Positions 6,872 through 10,621 of a stretch of 10,621 nt of DNA are shown here, piece after piece. The position numbers were made by a program, and so were the translations under genes. The stretch covers positions 1 to 10,621 of the forward strand of contig VGSX01000109.1 in assembly GCA_016874895.1 (NCBI GenBank). The letters run 5' to 3'. Numbering within the stretch: position 1 is the first letter of the stretch; the number at the start of each line of letters is the position of its first letter. The notes beneath the pieces were generated by a model that saw nothing but the letters and a program-made list of their open reading frames with translations, was not told the DNA's origin and ran no database searches. This stretch comes from Deltaproteobacteria bacterium. Lineage in GTDB: Bacteria > Desulfobacterota > Desulfobaccia > Desulfobaccales > Desulfobaccaceae.

Positions 6872-7879
6872 TCACCGGAACAATTTAAGCAGCATCAACC
6901 CGATGGTGAAAAACATCACCCCGGCAAAGGCCAGCTGCAGCCGGGGATGGGCGAACTTGCGCTGCAGGGCGGCGCCGGCCTGGCTGCCCAGCGCGCCGGC
7001 CGCCAGGAGGATGATCACCAGCACCAGCTCTACGTTGCCCTTGACGCTGTGGGTCAAGGTGCCGTATAAAGAAGTGAGCAGCAGCTCAAAGAGGTTGGTG
7101 CCGATGGAAACCACCGTGGGCACTCCCAGGACGTAAATCAGGGCCGGCATCCTGATAAAACTGCCGCTCACCCCCAGCAGGCCGGTGAGCAGGCCGCTAA
7201 AGAATCCCACTCCCAGGATGACCCACAAAGAAATGGCCTCAACCCCCGAAACCGGCAGGGAGACCAGGGGTCTGAGATGGATGGTGCGTAACCGGCCGGC
7301 CACCGGGGCCGCCATGGCTACCGGCGTCGCCCCCTGGTGCTCCTTCCGGAGAGCGGCTCTGGCTTCCTTAAAGACCAATGAGGCTATCCAGCCCATGAGC
7401 AGGCCGTAAACCAGGGTCATGACCGTTTGTAATACCGTGATCCTCAGTCCTCCTACCACGAAGCCGCCCCCGGCCTTGAGCAGTTCCACCAACCGGGCCC
7501 CGATCTCCACCCCGAAGATACTGCCGCCAAAAAGCAAAAACCCAAGTTTGAAATCCACATAGCCGGCCCCGCCCTGCCGCAGGTTGGCCATGGTGGCGGT
7601 TCCCACCATCTGCGTCAGGTCCGTTCCCACGGCCACGTTATAGGGAACATTAAAAAAAACGTTCAACCAGGGAGTCATCAAGAAACCGCCGCCGACCCCA
7701 AAAAAACCGGTTAACAGACCCACCGTCAGGCCCACAAGCACCAAAGCCGGGAGGCTGACGGCCAGATCGCCGTTGCTCTGGATGGTGAAAAACCATCCCT
7801 GCAGGGGTTCAGTGAGCCTGGCCAATTCCGGATGCAGGACTTTTTGCCAATAGCTGGCTATCGGAAGCGTCACGTTCAT
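6872..7879 (-). CDS. TauE/SafE (TSUP) family anion exporter
   Basis: A 335-aa inner-membrane protein of the TauE/SafE family, whose members export or import sulfite, sulfoacetate, thiosulfate and other small organic sulfur or carboxylate anions. The family's internal duplication is clear: GFFGVGGGFLMTP (58-70) in the first half and GLLGVSGSFIRMP (233-245) in the second, each followed by a GT[DN]L segment (85-88 and 260-263). Hydrophobic spans occur around 43-60, 112-130, 143-170, 215-235, 284-305 and 315-333. Residues 171-205 form a polar loop between the halves. About 40 residues precede the first span, a longer N-terminus than usual. The ATG at 7879 has AGGA 7 nt upstream. The gene lies 36 bp behind a small membrane-protein gene and is probably co-transcribed with it. 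The substrate cannot be read from the sequence; sulfite export is a reasonable guess in a sulfur-metabolising host. Confidence 0.94.
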   Translation of the reverse strand: MNVTLPIASYWQKVLHPELARLTEPLQGWFFTIQSNGDLAVSLPALVLVGLTVGLLTGFFGVGGGFLMTPWLNVFFNVPYNVAVGTDLTQMVGTATMANLRQGGAGYVDFKLGFLLFGGSIFGVEIGARLVELLKAGGGFVVGGLRITVLQTVMTLVYGLLMGWIASLVFKEARAALRKEHQGATPVAMAAPVAGRLRTIHLRPLVSLPVSGVEAISLWVILGVGFFSGLLTGLLGVSGSFIRMPALIYVLGVPTVVSIGTNLFELLLTSLYGTLTHSVKGNVELVLVIILLAAGALGSQAGAALQRKFAHPRLQLAFAGVMFFTIGLMLLKLFR

Positions 7880-7915
7880 GAGAACATCCTATTATGTTTG
7901 GAAATCAGTACGCGC

Positions 7916-8104
7916 TCAGATGCCGCCGCCGCCCAATCTCAGGCCGAAGATTCTTTCCGCCAGGATGATTATGCCAGCCCAGAGAGCCCCGATGAGGGCC
8001 GGGGCCACCAAGGCCGCAGTAACATACTGCCACTGGGCCGTAAAAGGTTGACCCGGCCCTCCGGAGCTGGCAGAGATAGTCAGTAACCATTCCCATAAGC
8101 CCAT
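7916..8104 (-). CDS. Small single-span membrane protein upstream of the TSUP exporter
   Basis: A 62-aa protein that I do not recognise as a named family. It starts MGLWEWLLTISAS, has one strongly hydrophobic segment at about residues 27-50 (VTAALVAPALIGALWAGIIIL lies within it), and ends in a glycine-rich tail (LRLGGGGI). The ATG at 8104 is chosen because AAGGAG precedes it with 6-nt spacing, the strongest ribosome site in the window. An ATG 27 nt further upstream would swallow that site and is disfavoured. A sigma-70-type promoter lies 47-75 bp upstream, and the TSUP gene begins 36 bp after the stop. The promoter, ribosome site and protein-like composition together support a real gene. It may be an accessory subunit or stabiliser of the exporter, which is inference from position only. 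Confidence 0.75.
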   Translation of the reverse strand: MGLWEWLLTISASSGGPGQPFTAQWQYVTAALVAPALIGALWAGIIILAERIFGLRLGGGGI

Positions 8105-8107
8105 ATG

Positions 8108-8121
8108 CGTCTCCTTAGACG
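8108..8121 (-). promoter_or_regulatory. Ribosome-site hairpin before the small membrane protein
   Basis: On the minus strand CGTCT, AAGG, AGACG forms a 5-bp stem with a 4-nt loop. The Shine-Dalgarno AAGGAG occupies the loop plus two stem bases, 6 nt before the ATG. It could present or partly mask the site; with only five pairs the effect is uncertain. Confidence 0.4.
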
Positions 8122-8126
8122 ATAAA

Positions 8127-8141
8127 CTCATGTGACATGAG
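8127..8141. promoter_or_regulatory. Candidate operator: 15-bp perfect palindrome
   Basis: CTCATGTGACATGAG is a 7-1-7 perfect inverted repeat. On the minus strand it lies about 10 bp downstream of the predicted -10 box, where a bound repressor would block initiation or early elongation. The binding protein is unknown. Confidence 0.45.
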
Positions 8142-8150
8142 GCACGAATT

Positions 8151-8179
8151 ACTCTAATAACCTAACTGTCACCTGTCAA
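8151..8179 (-). promoter_or_regulatory. Sigma-70-type promoter for the small protein/TSUP unit
   Basis: Read on the minus strand, a perfect -35 box TTGACA (8179-8174) is followed by a 17-bp spacer and the -10 box TAGAGT (8156-8151, four of six consensus bases). Transcription should start near 8144, about 40 nt before the ATG at 8104. Confidence 0.65.
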
Positions 8180-8430
8180 GCAGGAATTACCGAGACCGGC
8201 GAGGCGCTCGGCTGTTAAGCTGGCAACGACCCGGGATTGGGTTAAGTCTGCAACACCCAGATATCAGCCGCCGGCTTACGGATTGAATTTTAACAGTTTT
8301 GAGAGGTAATCGGTCCCAGCTTCAAGCATATTTGATGGTGGGACGGGACGCCGTGCCCGCCAGATGATGCAGCGTATGCCTTTTTTCATACTTTGTAATG
8401 ATTTATCAACAGGATTATTTCTGCTTGGAC
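8180..8430. other. Non-coding region between the TSUP unit promoter and the flgM terminator
   Basis: No open reading frame with coding character or a ribosome site was found here. The stretch contains small self-complementary pieces (CGAG/CTCG near 8200, AGCC/GGCT near 8266-8276) and the 26-bp GC-rich repeat described separately. I could not match it to a known riboswitch or structured RNA by eye. Confidence 0.4.
8336..8361. repeat. 26-bp GC-rich dispersed repeat, copy 1
   Basis: It starts TGGTGGGACGGGACGCCGTG and matches 10025-10050 at 22 of 26 bases; a TGATGC follows shortly after both copies. It is partly self-complementary (GGGACGG/CCGTGCCC-like arms). Function unknown. Confidence 0.6.
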
Positions 8431-8431
8431 C

Positions 8432-8459
8432 AAAAAAAAATCCCCTCTGGTAAAGGGGA
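8432..8459 (-). terminator. Rho-independent terminator of the flgM-like gene
   Basis: On the minus strand, the stem TCCCCT/AGGGGA (8459-8454 and 8446-8441) with a 7-nt loop is followed by nine T residues (8440-8432). It lies 85 bp after the flgM-like stop codon and is the clearest intrinsic terminator in the window. Confidence 0.85.
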
Positions 8460-8506
8460 ATCGCATCAGTAAGAGCACGTATTAGCCTGCTTCAGACCGG
8501 CCCTCA

Positions 8507-8523
8507 TGATTTTTTAAAAATCA
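8507..8523. other. 17-bp AT-rich palindrome downstream of flgM
   Basis: TGATTTTT, T, AAAAATCA is a perfect inverted repeat, flanked by CCCT (8501-8504) and AGGG (8524-8527), which extend the stem past a 2-nt bulge. No T-tract follows on the minus strand, so it is not called a terminator. It may be part of the 3' end structure of the flgM transcript. Confidence 0.4.
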
Positions 8524-8543
8524 AGGGTGTAAAAGCCAGCAGC

Positions 8544-8756
8544 TCAGAGGCAGCCCATCAACAGGCCGGTAATCAGACAGTCGGCCAATTTGCGACGATC
8601 AATATAATAGGTTTTATTGCGCAGGGCGGTGGCAACCGGTTGGATTTTATGATCCCTCAGGTCTGGCGCCTGCCGGAGGCAGTGGAGGGCTTTCATAATA
8701 ATTTTAAGCTGCTGGCGGGGGGGAGTATGATCACTGATGAAGACTTGGCTTTTCAT
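8544..8756 (-). CDS. flgM: FlgM-like anti-sigma-28 factor (short form)
   Basis: A 70-aa protein whose C-terminal half matches the FlgM pattern APD-R--K---V--AL-N-TY-ID---LAD-LI, seen here from residue 30 to 62. FlgM binds the flagellar sigma factor FliA and is exported once the hook-basal body is complete, releasing late flagellar transcription. The match covers the two sigma-binding helices; the N-terminal part (about 28 residues) is shorter than usual, as typical FlgM is 90-100 aa. The ATG at 8756 has AAGG 7 nt upstream within a GGAAGGAAGGA run. A longer reading from 8864 would begin upstream of the predicted transcription start and is rejected. A sigma-28-type promoter (8845-8871) and a terminator (8432-8459) bracket it as a single-gene transcript. 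No other flagellar gene is in the window. Confidence 0.72.
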   Translation of the reverse strand: MKSQVFISDHTPPRQQLKIIMKALHCLRQAPDLRDHKIQPVATALRNKTYYIDRRKLADCLITGLLMGCL

Positions 8757-8844
8757 TTCATATCCTTCCTTCCGCGCCGTGATAACTGACCGGGCATTGC
8801 AGGTGATTTCAACCACAGGGTTGGAAGTTTTGTAATTGTTAATA

Positions 8845-8871
8845 GTATCGGTTTGTTTTGGCAAACCTTGA
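8845..8871 (-). promoter_or_regulatory. Sigma-28 (FliA)-type promoter of flgM
   Basis: On the minus strand, TCAAGGTT (8871-8864), 11 bp, then ACCGATAC (8852-8845). Against the consensus TAAAGTTT-N11-GCCGATAA this is six of eight in each half with exact spacing. Transcription would start near 8838, giving a leader of about 80 nt. FlgM genes are commonly read from sigma-28 promoters, so motif and gene support each other. Confidence 0.6.
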
Positions 8872-8890
8872 ATTTTTCCGATTTATTTTT

Positions 8891-8910
8891 GCCGATACAG
8901 GCGGATCGGC
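8891..8910. other. GCCGAT inverted repeat upstream of flgM
   Basis: GCCGAT (8891-8896) and ATCGGC (8905-8910) form a 6-bp stem with an 8-nt loop. It lies between the P1 peptidase stop and the flgM promoter. On the minus strand it is followed by an A-rich rather than T-rich tract, so it is not a standard terminator for the peptidase gene. The arms resemble sigma-28 -10 boxes, but no matching -35 box was found at N11 on either strand. Confidence 0.4.
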
Positions 8911-9032
8911 TTTAAATTGAGGATATGAAAATAATAATAGACAAATATTTATTGATCCTGCTCTGGGGGCAAGTCGAGCTGGCTGAGAAATATTCCTGTC
9001 CGATAGTCCCTATGTCTTGAACTTTGAACTTC

Positions 9033-10007
9033 TCAGCATAGGTCCGCATAAGCCGGCAGCACCCCCAAGCCATGGGCCAGTCTGATGGCCCGGTCGATGG
9101 CCAGTTGCAGGGCCGCTTCCCCCAACAGGCCCACCACGTGCAGATCGGCCTCAACCATGGGTTGCGACAGGACAAAGACTATATCTCCGTCGAACAGGGT
9201 ATGTATGGGAGTGATGCTACGGGCCAGGCCGTTGTGGCCCATTTGGGCGACTTTATGGGCCTGTTCCCGGGTCAGGCGGGCGTTGGTGGCGATGACTCCC
9301 AGGGTAGTGTTGGGTTCGCCGAAACTGTGGCGGACGATGCCTTGGCGGATATAGGCAGCGGTGTCGGCAAATTCGGCGCTTTCCGGAGAAAGCCGGGCTC
9401 CGGCAATCAAGGCGCCGGTGTTACAATCCCGCACGTCCCCGAAGGCGTTCACCACCACCAGGGCGCCCACCAGCAGGCCATTGGGACCCGCCAGGCAGAC
9501 GCTGCCCAGGCCGCTCTTCATGCCCTGGGTGATGCCGAACAGTTTTCCCACGGAAGCCCCGGTTCCGGCCCCGACGCTGCCCTCCGCCACGGCCCCGGCA
9601 GTGGCTTGGACGCAGGCGGCATAGCCCATGGCCTTATCCGGCCGCACCCGGCAGTTCCCCAGGGAGAGGTCAAAGATCACTGCTGCGGGCACCGTGGGTA
9701 CCCGGGTGATGGCCACGTCAAAGCCATAACCCCTCTCCTCGAGGAACTCCATGACCCCGCCGGCCGCGTCCAGACCGAAGGCGCTGCCCCCGGAGAGGAA
9801 CACGGCCTGCACCTCGTTGACGATGTGATAGCTCTGCAAAGCGTCGATCTGGCGGGTGCCGGCCGCAGAGCCCCGGACATCGATGCTCCCCACGGTGCCG
9901 GGAGGGCAGAGGATGACGGTGCAGCCGGTGAGATTCTTAAAGTCGCTGGCGTGGCCCACCAAAAAACCGGGAACAAAGGTGAGACTGCCGCAGATTTCTG
10001 GAAACAT
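9033..10007 (-). CDS. P1-family peptidase (DmpA/NylC-like Ntn hydrolase)
   Basis: A 324-aa enzyme of peptidase family S58 (P1), which includes the aminopeptidase DmpA, beta-aminopeptidase BapA and the nylon-oligomer hydrolase NylC. These are made as inactive precursors that cut themselves in two, exposing an N-terminal Ser or Thr nucleophile. Visible family blocks are CPPGTVGSIDVRGSAAGT (34-51), SGGSAFGLDAAGGV (72-85), GSVGAGTGASVGK (143-155), GALVVVNAFGDV (181-192), and N233-T234-T235 followed by LGVIATNA; cleavage before T234 is expected by analogy with NylC. No signal peptide is evident. The ATG at 10007 is preferred over an in-frame GTG at 10040 because GAGGGA precedes it and residue 2 onward matches the family start. 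The gene lies 65 bp behind the LpoA-like gene on the same strand, so co-transcription is possible. The natural substrate is unknown. Confidence 0.93.
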   Translation of the reverse strand: MFPEICGSLTFVPGFLVGHASDFKNLTGCTVILCPPGTVGSIDVRGSAAGTRQIDALQSYHIVNEVQAVFLSGGSAFGLDAAGGVMEFLEERGYGFDVAITRVPTVPAAVIFDLSLGNCRVRPDKAMGYAACVQATAGAVAEGSVGAGTGASVGKLFGITQGMKSGLGSVCLAGPNGLLVGALVVVNAFGDVRDCNTGALIAGARLSPESAEFADTAAYIRQGIVRHSFGEPNTTLGVIATNARLTREQAHKVAQMGHNGLARSITPIHTLFDGDIVFVLSQPMVEADLHVVGLLGEAALQLAIDRAIRLAHGLGVLPAYADLC

Positions 10008-10024
10008 AGAGTCCCTCTTCTTTC

Positions 10025-10050
10025 TGGTGGGGCGGGTCACCGTGCCCCCC
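10025..10050. repeat. 26-bp GC-rich dispersed repeat, copy 2
   Basis: It matches 8336-8361 at 22 of 26 bases, with GTATGATGC following. It lies in the 65-bp gap between the LpoA-like stop and the P1 peptidase start. On the minus strand GGGGC/GCCCC can form a hairpin with an inner GGT/ACC pairing, and could act on read-through between the two genes. Confidence 0.6.
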
Positions 10051-10072
10051 GGAGTATGATGCGATTATGCGG

Positions 10073-10621
10073 TTATCGCTCCAGATGAAATGCCTTGCCC
10101 TTAATGGTCACAATTTTGATGGCTAATTCCGCCTCACGGTCGGCGTTAAAAACCTTAAACAGGGAAAAACCCGGTGGCTGGGTCTGGTGGCGGAGTTTCT
10201 GGGCAAACTCGGTCCGACCGAGACCGGGAAAATCTTTAAGGGTCTCGGCGAGCAATCGCATACTGCTGTAACCCTGGGCCGCCAAATAGCCGGGGGTCTG
10301 CTGGAACCGGTGCCGGAAGTCCGCCACAAAGGCTATAACCGATGGGTCTGGATCAGTGGCTAAAAAACCATCCGAGAAGAGAATCCCCTCCAGCGAGTCC
10401 GCATATAGTAAAGTTTCCGGGAAGTGCAGAATATTGGTTCCCAGAAGCCGGACCCGGTTGAGTCCGGCGGAGGCGATGGCTTGGGCCACGGAGGCCGCAA
10501 CTGCAGCTTCATCAGGGATGAATACGGCATCCAAGGCCGGGACTCCATCCGGACCAGGGCTGATCTGCGTTAGAGTCTGCACCACGCCGGCTACATCCCG
10601 GCCTCCTGCCGGGTAGGAAAC
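10073..10621 (-). CDS. LpoA-like / periplasmic-binding-fold protein, C-terminal part (5' end outside window)
   Basis: The visible 182 residues are the C-terminal part of a larger protein whose reading frame is open to the window edge. They contain DAVFIPDEAAVAASVAQAIASAG, then VRLLGTNILHFPE, EGILFSDGF, FRHRFQQTPGYLAAQGYSSMRLLAETL and a closing beta-strand-rich tail. This is the pattern of the type-1 periplasmic-binding fold (branched-chain amino acid receptor family), in the version found in penicillin-binding-protein activators (LpoA-like) and related outer-membrane lipoproteins. Those proteins stimulate peptidoglycan synthases or bind small ligands in the periplasm. The signal peptide and any TPR region would lie beyond position 10621, so a plain amino-acid ABC transporter receptor cannot be excluded. 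The stop codon at 10073 is followed after 65 bp by the P1 peptidase gene on the same strand. Confidence 0.72.
   Translation of the reverse strand, partial: VSYPAGGRDVAGVVQTLTQISPGPDGVPALDAVFIPDEAAVAASVAQAIASAGLNRVRLLGTNILHFPETLLYADSLEGILFSDGFLATDPDPSVIAFVADFRHRFQQTPGYLAAQGYSSMRLLAETLKDFPGLGRTEFAQKLRHQTQPPGFSLFKVFNADREAELAIKIVTIKGKAFHLER

Noticed and set aside
8180..8430. Possible riboswitch or structured RNA in the gap downstream of flgM
   Set aside because: Several short hairpins can be drawn, but I found no consensus core of a known riboswitch class, and neither neighbouring gene start is served by it in a usual leader position.
8757..8864. Longer N-terminus for the flgM-like protein starting at 8864
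   Set aside because: The start would lie upstream of the predicted sigma-28 transcription start and inside its promoter, while the internal ATG at 8756 has a strong Shine-Dalgarno.
8881..8925. Second sigma-28 promoter based on the GCCGAT arms
   Set aside because: The -10-like arms have no TAAAGTTT-like box 11 bp upstream on either strand.
9072..10088. Long open frame on the plus strand opposite the P1 peptidase
   Set aside because: It is antisense to a gene with clear family motifs, its translation is low-complexity (rich in G, H, A, Q) with no recognisable domain, and GC-rich codon bias easily keeps the opposite frame open.

Overview
The window reads as an ordinary chromosomal segment of a Gram-negative, fairly GC-rich bacterium. 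The gene set (bacterial dynamin-like GTPase, DprA, a TopA with four zinc ribbons, TSUP exporter, FlgM, an LpoA-like periplasmic protein) and the abundance of small intergenic palindromes suggest Desulfobacterota (former Deltaproteobacteria). That placement is inference from gene style, not from a marker gene.

Layout. Bases 1-246 hold an array of degenerate 7-bp repeats and no gene. A plus-strand cluster follows: a 752-aa dynamin-family GTPase with a TTG start (247-2505), dprA two bases downstream (2508-3605), a 330-bp gap filled with nested palindromes and repeats, topA (3935-6229), and a stand-alone receiver-domain protein (about 6407-6775). The minus-strand genes are then, in transcription order from the right edge: the 3' part of an LpoA/branched-chain-amino-acid-receptor-like protein (10621-10073), a P1-family (DmpA/NylC-like) self-processing peptidase (10007-9033), a short flgM-like gene with its own sigma-28-type promoter and terminator (8756-8544), and a two-gene unit of a 62-aa single-span membrane protein (8104-7916) plus a TauE/SafE exporter (7879-6872) with its own sigma-70-type promoter. 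Plus and minus blocks converge at 6776-6871, which carries a palindromic repeat.

How the genes relate. The dynamin gene and dprA are almost certainly co-transcribed and probably translationally coupled; dprA and topA both handle DNA. The small membrane protein and the TSUP exporter look like one transport unit. flgM is isolated from other flagellar genes, but its upstream region matches a sigma-28 promoter with exact spacing, which fits FlgM feedback control.

The most distinctive non-coding feature is a set of small repeats. Heptad arrays occur at three places, a 30-bp palindrome occurs twice next to heptads, a nested palindromic element of about 165 bp lies between dprA and topA, and a 26-bp GC-rich repeat occurs twice. 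No defence system, CRISPR array, tRNA or rRNA was seen. I find no clear new multi-gene system; the best leads are the dynamin-dprA coupling, the small-protein/TSUP unit with its structured leader, and the repeat families.
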